Positions 5,233-13,760 of a stretch of 13,867 bases of DNA are shown here, one piece after another. Source of the DNA: Erysipelotrichaceae bacterium (GTDB lineage: Bacteria; Bacillota_I; Bacilli_A; Erysipelotrichales; Erysipelotrichaceae). Position 1 is the stretch's first letter; every line of letters begins with the position of its first letter. A program made the translations under genes and the position numbers. The stretch spans positions 1 through 13,867 of the forward strand of contig CAAEDX010000216.1 in the NCBI GenBank assembly GCA_900754715.1, given 5' to 3'. Below the pieces are notes generated by a model. The model searched no databases and was not told the DNA's origin. It was given only the letters and a program-made list of their open reading frames with translations.

Positions 5233-6939
5233 TTACTTCGCAAGTCTTGCTTTGACAAATTCGAGGACTTCATCCGCGGTCTGCTTGTTCACCGCTTCCG
5301 CAGCCATCTCTTCCATTTCCTTCTTGCTCAGACCATTGATGATCTTACGTGCCTTCAGGATCTGCGTTGCAGACATGGAGAACTCATCCAGGCCCAGGCC
5401 CAGCAGGATCGGTGCCGCATATTCTTCACCGGCCATGGCGCCGCACATGCCGGCCCACTTGCCTTCCTTATGCGCGCCTTCGATGGTCATCTTGACCAGA
5501 CGCAGGATCGAAGGATTGTAGGGCTGATACAGATAAGAGACATGCTCGCTCATCCGGTCAGCGGCCATTGAATACTGGATCAGGTCATTGGTACCGATGG
5601 AGAAGAAATCCGCATACTTGGCAAACTGATCAGCCAGTACGGCAGCGGCAGGGATCTCTACCATCATGCCGACTTCGATATTGTCCGCAACCTGTACGCC
5701 TTCCGCGATCAGGTTTGCTTTTTCTTCTTCATAAATGGCCTTCGCGTCACAGAATTCCTTGATCGTCGCGATCATCGGGAACATGATGCACAGCTTTCCA
5801 TATACGGAAGCGCGGATCAGCGCGCGCAGCTGCGTGCGGAAGATATCCGTGCGATCCAGGCAAAGACGGATGGCGCGATAGCCCAGGAACGGGTTCATCT
5901 CTTCCGGGAAAGTGAAATACTTCAGCTTCTTATCACCGCCGATGTCCAGCGTACGAACGACGACCTTCTTGCCTCCCATGCCTTCCAGCACAGCCTTATA
6001 TGCTTCAAACTGCTCATCTTCCGTCGGGAAGTGATCAGAGTCCATGTACAGGAACTCGGTACGGAACAGGCCCACGCCTTCGCCGCCGTTCTTCAGGACG
6101 CCCTCGACATCCTTCACGCCGCCGATGTTTCCAGCCAGCTCGACCTGATGACCGTCCGTCGTGATCGTCTTGGCGTTCACGAGCACCTTCAGCGCTTCCT
6201 TTTCTTCCTTATATGCTTTGGCCTTGGCCTCATATTCCTTCACTGCCGCTTCATCCGGGTTGACGATGACATTGCCGTCGACCGCATCCAGGATCATCAT
6301 GTCGCCCTGCTTCACCGTGCTCAGCAGCTCATCACCGCAGCCGACGACCGCCGGGATCTCCAGCGAGTTGGCCATGATGGCAGAATGGCTCGTCTTGCCG
6401 CCGATAGCTGTCGCAAAGCCTTTGACAAACTCATTGAGCTGAGCCGTATCAGAAGGAGTCAGGTCATACGCCACGATGATGGAATCCTCATCGATCGCAG
6501 TCAGATCCGGAATGGTCAGCCCGAGCAGATTGCACTTCAGGCGGAAGGTCACATCCTTGATGTCAGCCGCTCTTTCCTTAAAGTAATCATTATCCATCGA
6601 TTCGAACATCGTCACCATCTGATTGGCAACCGTGTCCGCCGCATACTCCGCATTGACCTTGTCCGTCTCGATCATGTTCACGATCTGGCTGGCGAACTCA
6701 GGGTCTCCTGCCATCATCAGGTGCGCATCGAATACTGCCAGTTCCTCATCGGACAACCGTTTCGCCGCGCGCGCCTTCACCCCTTCGATATCCTTTTTTG
6801 TCTTTTCAAGCGCCGCGTTGAATTTTTCAACTTCCGCAGCCGGGTCGCCTTCCTTCTTTACAATCTCCACCTTTGGTGTCTCCAGCTTGTAAACTCTGGC
6901 GATGGAAATACCGGCAGATGCCGCAATACCTTTTAACAT
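5233..6939 (-). CDS. ptsI: PTS enzyme I (phosphoenolpyruvate-protein phosphotransferase)
   Basis: First enzyme of the sugar phosphotransferase system: takes phosphate from PEP onto its own histidine and passes it to HPr in the cytosol. The 568-aa length is standard. The N-terminal domain contains [21 protein letters not shown] (180-200) with the phosphorylated His185. The C-terminal TIM-barrel domain carries [14 protein letters not shown], the [10 protein letters not shown] and [14 protein letters not shown] blocks, [12 protein letters not shown] and the active-site loop GMCGAMAGE. The ATG at 6939 was chosen because AGAGGAGG lies 7 nt upstream and the protein then begins [10 protein letters not shown] as relatives do; the frame stays open upstream but without an SD. 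It has its own promoter and terminator. ptsH is not beside it, whereas ptsHI is a common pair. Confidence 0.97.
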   Translation of the reverse strand: MLKGIAASAGISIARVYKLETPKVEIVKKEGDPAAEVEKFNAALEKTKKDIEGVKARAAKRLSDEELAVFDAHLMMAGDPEFASQIVNMIETDKVNAEYAADTVANQMVTMFESMDNDYFKERAADIKDVTFRLKCNLLGLTIPDLTAIDEDSIIVAYDLTPSDTAQLNEFVKGFATAIGGKTSHSAIMANSLEIPAVVGCGDELLSTVKQGDMMILDAVDGNVIVNPDEAAVKEYEAKAKAYKEEKEALKVLVNAKTITTDGHQVELAGNIGGVKDVEGVLKNGGEGVGLFRTEFLYMDSDHFPTEDEQFEAYKAVLEGMGGKKVVVRTLDIGGDKKLKYFTFPEEMNPFLGYRAIRLCLDRTDIFRTQLRALIRASVYGKLCIMFPMIATIKEFCDAKAIYEEEKANLIAEGVQVADNIEVGMMVEIPAAAVLADQFAKYADFFSIGTNDLIQYSMAADRMSEHVSYLYQPYNPSILRLVKMTIEGAHKEGKWAGMCGAMAGEEYAAPILLGLGLDEFSMSATQILKARKIINGLSKKEMEEMAAEAVNKQTADEVLEFVKARLAK

Positions 6940-7024
6940 ACATAATCCTCCTCTTTTAATGATCTTGCCATATATGTTAATCATGATGAAAGCAGTAAAT
7001 CGCTTACATACTTCTCCAAGCATT

Positions 7025-7053
7025 ATGATACCATTTTTCACAGACAGAAGCAA
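7025..7053 (-). promoter_or_regulatory. Putative sigma-A promoter of ptsI
   Basis: Minus-strand TTGCTT (7048-7053), 17-bp spacer, TATCAT (7025-7030), with TGG before the -10 (extended -10). It overlaps the last codons of the 93-aa gene (stop at 7038-7040). The mRNA would start near 7018, giving about 80 nt of leader before the ptsI ATG. An alternative TTTACT/CATATA pair lies closer to ptsI. Confidence 0.55.
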
Positions 7054-7319
7054 TCAAAGAATTGTTTCAGGCCCGCTTTTTTCAGCCTTTTCTGTTGTCC
7101 CCGCGGCAGCGGCTCCAAGCTTCGTTTTTCCAGATATACCTTGCGGATGAACGCCTCGGTCATGAGCGGACAGCGGGCCAGCGCCGCGTCCATGCGATCC
7201 GCCACATCACACAGACGCTGCTGCTCCTCCAGCGTCCTGCCTTTGCGCTTCCTGGCGATGATGTATTGCGCGCTGAGCTCCTCGATCCTCATCTCCATTG
7301 CCCTCAATCCTTCTTGCAT
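7038..7319 (-). CDS. Uncharacterised small basic helical protein, downstream of spoVAF
   Basis: A 93-aa protein I do not recognise. It is highly charged and almost entirely helical: [20 protein letters not shown] looks like a coiled-coil start, followed by [15 protein letters not shown], a middle helix around [13 protein letters not shown], and a basic tail ([12 protein letters not shown]) ending DCFCL. No signal peptide or membrane segment is present. AAGGAGGG lies 5 nt before the ATG at 7319; an earlier in-frame start at 7358 lacks an SD. It begins 42 bp after the spoVAF stop with no terminator between, so it is probably in the same transcript and could share its sporulation timing. The ptsI promoter overlaps its 3' end. 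Confidence 0.7.
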   Translation of the reverse strand: MQEGLRAMEMRIEELSAQYIIARKRKGRTLEEQQRLCDVADRMDAALARCPLMTEAFIRKVYLEKRSLEPLPRGQQKRLKKAGLKQFFDCFCL

Positions 7320-7361
7320 CTCATCCCTCCTTGATGCACCTATACGCCGGACTGACAAAAA

Positions 7362-8741
7362 TCACTGTCTTTTGCTTATTTTTTTCCGCAACAGCATCTT
7401 GGCGCACGCATGAGCATCAAAAGGGATCAGCGGATATAGATAGCCTCTGGATCCAGGCGAGCGGCTGGTGAACAGCAACACCGCCAGCAAGAGCAAAGAC
7501 AGCCACAGCCCGTGAAATGGAAACAGCGCGATGAGCACGAGCATGAGCATGCGCGTCAGCTTGATCGCATAGCCCAGCTCAAAGCTTGGCTGGGTGAAGT
7601 TGGCCAAGGCCACAAACGCCATATAGAGGAGGATCTCCGCGTCGAACCAGCCTGCCTGCACCGCAAAATCGCCCAGGATGAGCGCCCCGATGATGCTGAA
7701 AGAGCCGCTCAGCGAACTGGGCGTATTGAGGCTGGCCAGCTTGATGGCATCGATGCCGATCTCCAAAAGGATCAGCTGCCAGAACACGCTCAGGTTCGCG
7801 CTGCCCTCGATCAGCGTAAAGCGCATCGCCTGCGGCATCAGCTCTGGGTTGCAATTGAACCAGAACCACAGCGGCGTCAGAAACTGCGCCAGCAAGAATA
7901 CCAGGATGCGGATGAAACGAAGATAAGTGCCGGTCAGCGGCGGAAAATAATAATCCTGCGCTTCCTGCGCAAAATCAAGCAAAGATGCCGGCAGCAGCGC
8001 GACCGATGGCGAATTATCACAGATCAGCGCGATGCCTCCTTCCTGCACATGCGCGCTGGCCACATCCGGACGTTCGGTATAGCGCACGATCGGGAAAGGA
8101 TTCCACCAATGTTTTCGCAGCAGCGCCTCGCTCAGGCTTTCCTGGGCCATCGTCAGCGAATGGACGTTCAATGTCTGCAGCCGTTCCTTCAGCGTTTCAT
8201 ACAGCGCTTCATCACGGCAGCCAGCCATCGAGCAGATCACCACATCATCCTTTGTCTCCCCGACCTGCACATGCGCCATGCGCAGCCGCCGGTCACGGAT
8301 GCGGCGGCGGATGAGCGCGGTATTGAATACCAGCGTCTCGACAAAGCCGTCGCGGGAGCCGCGCAGCACCCGATCATCTTCCGGCTCATTCATGGAACGC
8401 GTCGGATAAGTGCGCGCGTCGATCAGCACATATCCGCTGTCTTCTTCGCGGCAGACGGTCATGACGCCGCTGAGCACCTGCAAAGCGGCCGCTTCGGCCT
8501 CCTTCGCCATCGACACTTCGACATAGGGAAACAGCTCCTGCTGCAGCGCGGCAAGCGGCAGCGCCGGCGCATCGCATGTGAGCAGGAATTCCATCAGCTT
8601 CTCGACGATCTCATCCTTGATGAAGCCGTCGACAAAGTAAAACCGATATTCTCCGCTGGGCGCTGTCAGCCTGCGGCATACCAGATCAAAGCTCTCGGAC
8701 AGACAAAGCTGTTCCTCCAGCTGTTTCCAGGCTTCTTTCAT
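7362..8741 (-). CDS. spoVAF: Stage V sporulation protein AF-like (GerA family) membrane protein
   Basis: Spore inner-membrane protein of the GerA/SpoVAF family; SpoVAF is tied to dipicolinic-acid release and spore germination. The 459-aa chain has a soluble N-terminal half and a membrane C-terminal half. Family blocks seen are EPEDDRVLRGSRDGFVETLV (119-138), NTALIRRRIRD (140-150), HWWNPFPIVRYTERPDVASAH (211-231), DNSPSVALLP (242-251) and the PLTGTYLRFIRI start of the membrane part (268-279). Hydrophobic spans lie near 278-297, 318-336, 348-364, 368-384, 395-409 and 411-425. The wording of the blocks is closer to SpoVAF than to GerAA, but a lone GerA-type A subunit is the alternative. The ATG at 8741 is preferred over the in-frame GTG at 8750, which lies inside the GAGGGTG Shine-Dalgarno. 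No spoVA genes adjoin it in the window. Confidence 0.85.
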   Translation of the reverse strand: MKEAWKQLEEQLCLSESFDLVCRRLTAPSGEYRFYFVDGFIKDEIVEKLMEFLLTCDAPALPLAALQQELFPYVEVSMAKEAEAAALQVLSGVMTVCREEDSGYVLIDARTYPTRSMNEPEDDRVLRGSRDGFVETLVFNTALIRRRIRDRRLRMAHVQVGETKDDVVICSMAGCRDEALYETLKERLQTLNVHSLTMAQESLSEALLRKHWWNPFPIVRYTERPDVASAHVQEGGIALICDNSPSVALLPASLLDFAQEAQDYYFPPLTGTYLRFIRILVFLLAQFLTPLWFWFNCNPELMPQAMRFTLIEGSANLSVFWQLILLEIGIDAIKLASLNTPSSLSGSFSIIGALILGDFAVQAGWFDAEILLYMAFVALANFTQPSFELGYAIKLTRMLMLVLIALFPFHGLWLSLLLLAVLLFTSRSPGSRGYLYPLIPFDAHACAKMLLRKKISKRQ

Positions 8742-8756
8742 GCATATCACCCTCTG

Positions 8757-8786
8757 CAGTATGGACCATCACTGGAAAGATAATCA
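8757..8786 (-). promoter_or_regulatory. Possible forespore (sigma-G/F type) promoter of spoVAF
   Basis: Minus-strand TGATTA (8781-8786), 17 bp, CATACTG (8757-8763) resembles the sigma-G pattern TGAATA-N17/18-CATACTA, suiting a spore gene. A sigma-A reading (TTGATT, 18 bp, CATACT) is weaker. Caveat: the expected start point would fall at or inside the Shine-Dalgarno, which is unusually close. Confidence 0.4.
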
Positions 8787-8806
8787 AAAAGACGGCGTCG
8801 GCCGTC
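8786..8806 (-). terminator. Intrinsic terminator of the ABC-F gene
   Basis: Minus-strand hairpin GACGGC, loop CGAC, GCCGTC followed by TTTTT, starting 1 bp after the TAG stop of the ABC-F gene. Its T tract merges with the candidate -35 of the spoVAF promoter. Confidence 0.85.
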
Positions 8807-10663
8807 CTATGCGTTCTGTTCCAGCTGTTCGCTGTATTCTTCCCATTTCTGCATCAGCCGGTCGATCTCGACATGCACATCATCGATCTGCTGATCCAGT
8901 TCATTCATCTTTTTGAAATCATGATAATATTCCGGCTCAAAGCGCAGCTCACGCAGGCTCTCCAGCTCATTTTCCTTCTTCTCGATCTGCTCTTCCAGCT
9001 GCTTGATGGCCTTGGCATAATTGAAATTGCGCACATAAGGCTTCTTTGCGCCTTCCTTGGCCGGCTGATGCTGAGGCTGTGGATGATCCTTTTCCAGATA
9101 CTCTTCATACGTGAGCGGATAATACACCGCTTTGCCATCTTTGATCTCCAGGATAGCCGTGGCCAGCTTGGCGATGAAGTAACGGTCATGCGACACGAAC
9201 AGCATCGTGCCCTCATATTCGCTCAGCGCTTCTTCCAGCGCCTCTTTGCCCAGCAGATCCAGATGATTGGTCGGCTCATCCAGCATCAGGAAATTCGGCT
9301 TGGACAACATGAGCTTCACCAGGCTCAGCCGGACTTTCTCTCCGCCGGACAGACAATCCACGCTCTTGAACACCTCATCCTGCGTGAACAAAAAGCTGCC
9401 CAGCGCGGTGCGCACGCTCGTGCGATCCAAATCGGGGAAGCTGTCCCACACTTCTTCCAGCACCGTCTTCTCAGAGTCAAACTGCGCCAGCTCCTGATCA
9501 AAGTAGCCGACATCGATCTGATGTCCCAGCAAGAAGGTTCCGGAAAGCGCCGGCACCTGATGCATCAGTGTCTTCATCAATGTCGATTTGCCATGGCCAT
9601 TGGGGCCGATCACCGCCACGCGCTGCCCCTGCGTCACGCTCATGGTGACCTCACACAGCGGATGATCATAGCCGATCCGCAGATGATCGATCTCCAATAC
9701 GCGGCGGCCGCCTTTGCGGGCCGCATGAAAGCGCGCGTGGAACGTGTGGTCATCGCTGGCGGGATCCTCGATCTTCTCCATGCGCTCCAGATATTTGATC
9801 TTAGACTGCGCAAACGCCGCCTTGTTCTTCTTATAGCGGAACTTCTCGATCAGCTCCTCCATGCGGGCGATCTCCTTCTGCTGGCGCGCATAAGCGCTTT
9901 TCTGCAGCTCAAGATCCTGCTTCTTCGTATTCACATAATGCGTATAGTTGCCCGGATAACGGCGCATGACATCGAATTCGATCTCGTAGACCACATCGGT
10001 GATATGATCGAGGAAGGTGCGGTCATGCGAGACGACGACCACAGCCTTGCGATAGCGGCTGATGTAGTTTTCCAGCCATTCGATCGTCGCGATGTCCAGA
10101 TGGTTGGTCGGCTCATCCAGAAGCAGGATATCCGGCTGTGACAGCAGCAGCTTCACAAAAGCCAGGCGGGTCTTCTGCCCGCCGCTGAACTCATTCACTT
10201 TGCGTCCCAGGTCATCTTCCGTAAAGCCGAAACGCGTAAAGACGCTGCGCAGCTCGCTTTCCCAGCTGTATCCGCCGCCGGACTCATACTGTTCCTGCAA
10301 GGATGCATACAGATTCATGTTTTTCTCGCTGGGATCATCCGCCATGGCGATCGCGGCATCATTGAGCCGCTGCTCCAGTTCCTTCAGATGATCAAAGGCA
10401 TGTTCCAGCTCCTGCTGCACGCTCTGTCCTTCATCCACAAAGGTCGTCTGCGCCAGATAGCCGATGCGGATGCCATTCTCCTTATGGATATCGCCGCTGT
10501 CCAGGCTTTCCTCCCCCGCGATGATCTTCAGCAGCGTCGTCTTGCCGCAGCCGTTGCGGCCGACCACCGCGATCTTCTCGTTGTTTCTGATCTCAAATTG
10601 AATGTTGCGGAAGATGACACTGGCGCCGAACGCTTTTGATCCTTTGCTGATCTGATACTTCAT
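8807..10663 (-). CDS. ABC-F family ribosome-associated ATPase
   Basis: Cytosolic ABC-F protein, two ABC ATPase domains without membrane parts; family members act on the ribosome (translation factor or antibiotic protection). In the 618-aa chain, domain 1 has Walker A GRNGCGKT (35-42), signature FSGGQK (159-164) and Walker B LLLDEPTNHLD (180-190). Domain 2 has Walker A GPNGHGKS (353-360), signature LSGGEK (438-443) and Walker B LMLDEPTNHLD (459-469). The linker (about 240-310) is a charged helical P-site tRNA-interaction motif. A basic stretch then leads to a C-terminal coiled coil (about 550-618), as in YdiF/Uup-type members. The start is backed by GGGGGGAG a few bases before the ATG. It begins 21 bp after the stop of the amidase-like gene, so it is the second gene of that operon. 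A resistance role cannot be told from sequence. Confidence 0.95.
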   Translation of the reverse strand: MKYQISKGSKAFGASVIFRNIQFEIRNNEKIAVVGRNGCGKTTLLKIIAGEESLDSGDIHKENGIRIGYLAQTTFVDEGQSVQQELEHAFDHLKELEQRLNDAAIAMADDPSEKNMNLYASLQEQYESGGGYSWESELRSVFTRFGFTEDDLGRKVNEFSGGQKTRLAFVKLLLSQPDILLLDEPTNHLDIATIEWLENYISRYRKAVVVVSHDRTFLDHITDVVYEIEFDVMRRYPGNYTHYVNTKKQDLELQKSAYARQQKEIARMEELIEKFRYKKNKAAFAQSKIKYLERMEKIEDPASDDHTFHARFHAARKGGRRVLEIDHLRIGYDHPLCEVTMSVTQGQRVAVIGPNGHGKSTLMKTLMHQVPALSGTFLLGHQIDVGYFDQELAQFDSEKTVLEEVWDSFPDLDRTSVRTALGSFLFTQDEVFKSVDCLSGGEKVRLSLVKLMLSKPNFLMLDEPTNHLDLLGKEALEEALSEYEGTMLFVSHDRYFIAKLATAILEIKDGKAVYYPLTYEEYLEKDHPQPQHQPAKEGAKKPYVRNFNYAKAIKQLEEQIEKKENELESLRELRFEPEYYHDFKKMNELDQQIDDVHVEIDRLMQKWEEYSEQLEQNA

Positions 10664-10684
10664 GTGTCTCTCCCCCCCTTTGTG

Positions 10685-11977
10685 TTATTGACGGGTCAGA
10701 TCCAGCGCATCGGCCAGGCCTTCCACGATGCCCTGGATCATCACCGCTTTGTTTTCCTTATAATTTGCCACGTCATCGGCATCGCTCAGGCAGGCCAGAT
10801 CGAATTCCATGCCCTGCATGCCATTGGCATCGCTGTACTGCGCGTTCTGTTCGCTGCGCGAATCCATCTGGCCGGCAAAGGTCGCCTTGCCGCCAGCCTC
10901 ACGAAACAGAAAATTGCTGTCATAGATCATGCGGCCATCATCCCCTTCGCTGCTGAATGAAGAGAACACGCCTGGGACGCTCGTCTCCGAAGTATATGAG
11001 GAAGACCCCTCGATGCCATACTGTTCGCGCAAGTAATACATGACGCTGTTGGTCAGATGGTTCGAAGACTGAATGCCATGATAGCTTTCCAGCCCGCTCC
11101 TTCCTTCACCATAGGTAAAGCCGATGCTGATCACATATTTTGCGTTTGCTTCATATCCTTTGGCCACACGGCTGTTTTCCCCATAGTACTCCACGAGCTC
11201 ATCTTCACCGCGGGCAAGGATGACATTCAGACCGTATTCCTCCAGCAGCTGCTGCATCTGCACCGCGACATCATAAGCTTCTTCAGACTCGGTGATCCCA
11301 TTGCCCTGCAGGCCCTGATCGACACCGCCCCAGATGGTCGTATAGATTCCGAAAGGATCGATCAGCACATCCGCGGTGCGCGCATCTGGCGTCGCTGAAG
11401 TGACATTGAGGAACGCATAATTCTGATCGAGCGATCCCCCATAATCATCCAGGATGGTGCTGTCCGCGATCAGCTGCACCCGCTTCACCTTGCCATTGCG
11501 GCGGATGGTATCAAAGCTGTCGCTGCTCACCGGTGTCTGAAACACGGCGCGCTTGAGCGTAAAGCTGTCCATGATGTAGATCTCATAGGTTCCTTCTTCC
11601 AGATCCGGCAGATAGATCTGCCGGTCAGCGGCATCGCCCACGGTAAAGCTGTACTGTGTGCCGCTGCAGATGTTGACCAATTCCAGCGTCTTGCCGACGA
11701 TCGGATCTCCTTCCCCATCATAGGGCTCCATATATAAAGCCAGGCTTTCTCCGTAAAACAGATAGTCCTGAAGCTCGATGATTTCTTCTTGCTGGTCTTC
11801 CAGCTGTTCCCTGATCTCATCAGGGCCCCAGCCGCACGCCTGAAAATGGCCGCGCACCTCCTGGGGTTCTATGACAAAATGGTAAAGAAGAAAGGAAATC
11901 AGGATCAGCAGAGCCGCCGCTAGGATGACGATACGCCAGATCCACTTATGCTGGCGCTGTCTAGGCTCATAACGCAT
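10685..11977 (-). CDS. Membrane-anchored amidase_3-like protein, probably catalytically altered
   Basis: A 430-aa envelope protein with a short basic cytoplasmic end, one membrane anchor (about 13-36) and a large extracytoplasmic part. Residues about 50-200 are an unrecognised region (coiled coil 52-72, then beta-rich). The C-terminal 200-428 follows the plan of zinc N-acetylmuramoyl-L-alanine amidases (amidase_3): VLIDPFG (204-210) at the place of DPGHGG, GITESEEAYDVAVQMQQLLEEYG (227-249), YVISIGFTYG (281-290) where ISIHAN is usual, and GMEFDLACLSDADD (389-402) at the catalytic-Glu block. Both zinc-ligand histidines appear replaced, while Glu230 and Glu391 remain, so it may bind rather than cut peptidoglycan. 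The start at 11977 is set by AAGGAGG 6 nt upstream; the ATG at 11983 touches the SD. First gene of an operon with the ABC-F gene. Confidence 0.72.
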   Translation of the reverse strand: MRYEPRQRQHKWIWRIVILAAALLILISFLLYHFVIEPQEVRGHFQACGWGPDEIREQLEDQQEEIIELQDYLFYGESLALYMEPYDGEGDPIVGKTLELVNICSGTQYSFTVGDAADRQIYLPDLEEGTYEIYIMDSFTLKRAVFQTPVSSDSFDTIRRNGKVKRVQLIADSTILDDYGGSLDQNYAFLNVTSATPDARTADVLIDPFGIYTTIWGGVDQGLQGNGITESEEAYDVAVQMQQLLEEYGLNVILARGEDELVEYYGENSRVAKGYEANAKYVISIGFTYGEGRSGLESYHGIQSSNHLTNSVMYYLREQYGIEGSSSYTSETSVPGVFSSFSSEGDDGRMIYDSNFLFREAGGKATFAGQMDSRSEQNAQYSDANGMQGMEFDLACLSDADDVANYKENKAVMIQGIVEGLADALDLTRQ

Positions 11978-12017
11978 GCACATCCTCCTTCTCAGAATTG
12001 CTTATCACGCATTACTA

Positions 12018-12045
12018 AGTATACCAGAAACAATAGAAATTACAA
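12018..12045 (-). promoter_or_regulatory. Sigma-A promoter of the amidase-like/ABC-F operon
   Basis: Minus-strand TTGTAA (12040-12045), 16-bp spacer, TATACT (12018-12023) with TGG before it (extended -10). It lies just downstream of the asnS terminator and about 40 bp before the start codon of the amidase-like gene. Confidence 0.7.
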
Positions 12046-12056
12046 TGCGCGCAAAA

Positions 12057-12083
12057 GAAAAGACAGGCAGCTTTTGCCCGTCT
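12057..12083 (-). terminator. Intrinsic terminator of asnS
   Basis: Minus-strand hairpin AGACGGGCA, loop AAAGC, TGCCTGTCT (9 bp with one G-T pair), then TTTTC. It starts 5 bp after the asnS stop codon and separates asnS from the next operon. Confidence 0.82.
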
Positions 12084-12088
12084 GTCCA

Positions 12089-13474
12089 TCAGAATACGAG
12101 ATTGCGCGGCGTACGCGGGAATGGCTCCACATCACGAATGTTCTGCATGCCGCTGAGATACATGAGCATGCGGTCAAAGCCCAGTCCGAAGCCGGCGTGC
12201 TTGCAGCCGCCAAAGCGGCGCAGATCCATATACCATTGCAGGCTCTCGCTCTCCATGCCCATCTCTTTCATGCGCGCTTCAAGCACATCATAGCGCTCCT
12301 CGCGCTGGCTGCCGCCGACCAGCTCACCGACGCCCGGCACGAGCAGATCGCAGGCCGCCACGGTCTTGCCATCGTCATTAAGGCGCATATAGAACGCCTT
12401 GATGTCCTTTGGATAATCCGTCAAAAATACCGGTCCATTGACCACTTTCTCACAAAGATAGCGCTCATGCTCGCTTTGCAGATCCATGCCCCATTCGATC
12501 TTGTCATTCTCAAATTTTACGTCGGCTTGTTTGAGCAGCTCGATCGCCTCTGAATACGTCATGCGCTTGAACTCGCTGTCGCGCACATGCGTGATGCGCT
12601 TGATGCATTCTTTGTCGATCATCTTTTCGAAGAACTTCATCTCTTCCGGCGCGTTCTCCAGGCAATAGTTGATGCAGTATTTCACCATATCCTCGATCAG
12701 ATCCATGTCGTCTTCCAGATCCGCAAAAGCGATTTCCGGCTCGATCATCCAGAATTCGGAAGCATGACGAGTCGTATTGGAGTTCTCAGCTCGGAAAGTC
12801 GGTCCAAACGTATACACATCGCGGAATGCCAGCGCAAACGCCTCAACATGCAGCTGTCCGGACACCGTCAACGAAGCGTGCTTGCCAAAGAAATCCTCGT
12901 CGTATTTCGCGTCATCGCGCGTGGTCACCGTAAAGGTCTCTCCGGCACCTTCCGCATCATTGCCTGTGATGATCGGCGTATGCACATAGACGAAGCCCTG
13001 ATTCTGGAAAAACTCATGGATCGCCATAGACAATACCGAACGCAGGCGGAAGATCGCATAGAACGTATTGGCCCGGGGGCGCAGATGCGGGATCTCCCGC
13101 ATGAACTCAAAGCTGTGGCGCTTTTTCTGCAGCGGATAATCATGATTGCAGGCTCCCTCCAGCTCGATCTCCTTGACCTGGATCTCAAAGGGCTGACGTC
13201 CATCCGGGGTAAAGACAAATTTGCCGGTCACGCTTACCGCGCTGCCGGTCGTATACTTAGCTGCTTCCTCAAAGTTCTTCAGGTCCACATCATAGACCAG
13301 CTGGACATTGCGGAAATAAGTCCCGTCATTGAGCTCGATGAAGCCCAGCTTGCCGCTGCAGCGATTGGTGCGGATCCAACCTTGCAGCTGCACATACTCG
13401 ATGGAATCGATCTCGACATGTGAGCCGCTCAGCACGATCTCGTACAGCTCACGGACGGTCATAAACTCAAACAT
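12089..13474 (-). CDS. asnS: Asparaginyl-tRNA synthetase
   Basis: Class II synthetase charging tRNA(Asn) with asparagine in the cytosol. The 461-aa product has an N-terminal OB-fold anticodon-binding domain (about 25-105; [24 protein letters not shown]) and a catalytic domain. Motif 2 is [21 protein letters not shown] (227-247), motif 3 is [15 protein letters not shown] (428-442), and it ends [11 protein letters not shown], the AsnRS-type tail rather than the AspRS one. The middle segment (about 270-345) is longer than in the shortest AsnRS forms. The ATG at 13474 is supported by AAAGGAGG 7 nt upstream; the frame continues upstream through the T-box leader but that part is not coding. Control is by the T-box leader described separately, and a terminator follows. 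Confidence 0.97.
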   Translation of the reverse strand: MFEFMTVRELYEIVLSGSHVEIDSIEYVQLQGWIRTNRCSGKLGFIELNDGTYFRNVQLVYDVDLKNFEEAAKYTTGSAVSVTGKFVFTPDGRQPFEIQVKEIELEGACNHDYPLQKKRHSFEFMREIPHLRPRANTFYAIFRLRSVLSMAIHEFFQNQGFVYVHTPIITGNDAEGAGETFTVTTRDDAKYDEDFFGKHASLTVSGQLHVEAFALAFRDVYTFGPTFRAENSNTTRHASEFWMIEPEIAFADLEDDMDLIEDMVKYCINYCLENAPEEMKFFEKMIDKECIKRITHVRDSEFKRMTYSEAIELLKQADVKFENDKIEWGMDLQSEHERYLCEKVVNGPVFLTDYPKDIKAFYMRLNDDGKTVAACDLLVPGVGELVGGSQREERYDVLEARMKEMGMESESLQWYMDLRRFGGCKHAGFGLGFDRMLMYLSGMQNIRDVEPFPRTPRNLVF

Positions 13475-13493
13475 TGCATTTCCTCCTTTAAAT

Positions 13494-13522
13494 AAAAAAA
13501 CGCCCCTGAAATTCAGGAACGT
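13494..13522 (-). terminator. Regulated terminator of the asnS T-box
   Basis: Minus-strand ACGTTCCTGA, loop ATT, TCAGGGGCGT (10 bp with two G-T pairs) followed by seven T. It forms when the T-box is not held by uncharged tRNA, and its 5' arm competes with the antiterminator. Confidence 0.92.
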
Positions 13523-13760
13523 GACGTTACGCGGTGCCATCCTGATTCGTGTTCGATCAAAACACGCATCTTTGCATGATTAACGCTCATCCACGGAACC
13601 GTCTACTCTCATTTCTCCGGTTCAGCTCCGCAGCTGTTCCCTCCGGGATCCGACGTTCCTGTCTCCCACCATTCACAGGATCGCTTTCCGTCTTTGCTTC
13701 CCGCCGGGTTCTGCTTCAACGCCTGGCATTTAATGAATTCGTCTCAAAGACGAGTTCCTG
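13494..13760 (-). promoter_or_regulatory. T-box riboswitch (Asn) controlling asnS
   Basis: This leader senses uncharged tRNA(Asn). Stem I shows CCTGT/ACAGG below a GAATGGTG apical loop, an AGCGA bulge, GACG/CGTC, CGGGA/TCCCG and CCC/GGG, then a specifier loop with 5' AGAA and 3' AACAG. The specifier is AAC (13636-13638), an Asn codon followed by a purine. GAACCG/CGGTTC (13596-13623) and stem III CGTGTT/AACACG (13548-13566) follow. The antiterminator is CAGGA, a 7-nt bulge TGGCACC (13533-13539), GCGT, a 6-nt loop, ACGT and TCCTG. The UGGC suits the G discriminator of tRNA(Asn). The 3' strand of the antiterminator (13514-13522) is also the 5' arm of the terminator, so the two exclude each other. 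Upstream, a separate hairpin at 13735-13757 lies inside the rex-like gene. Confidence 0.95.

Noticed and set aside
6031..6936. 301-codon plus-strand frame opposite ptsI
   Set aside because: Antisense shadow of enzyme I; no SD and no recognisable domain.
7512..8783. Long open frame (423 codons) on the plus strand opposite spoVAF
   Set aside because: It is the mirror of a well-supported family gene. The product is Gln/Arg/His-rich without domains, typical of an antisense frame in codon-biased DNA.
8873..10141. Long open frame (422 codons) on the plus strand opposite the ABC-F gene
   Set aside because: The ABC-F motifs on the other strand are unambiguous. The antisense product is a low-complexity Leu/Gln/Ile/His mix with no SD.
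12587..13423. 278-codon plus-strand frame opposite asnS
   Set aside because: Antisense shadow of a conserved synthetase with no start signals.
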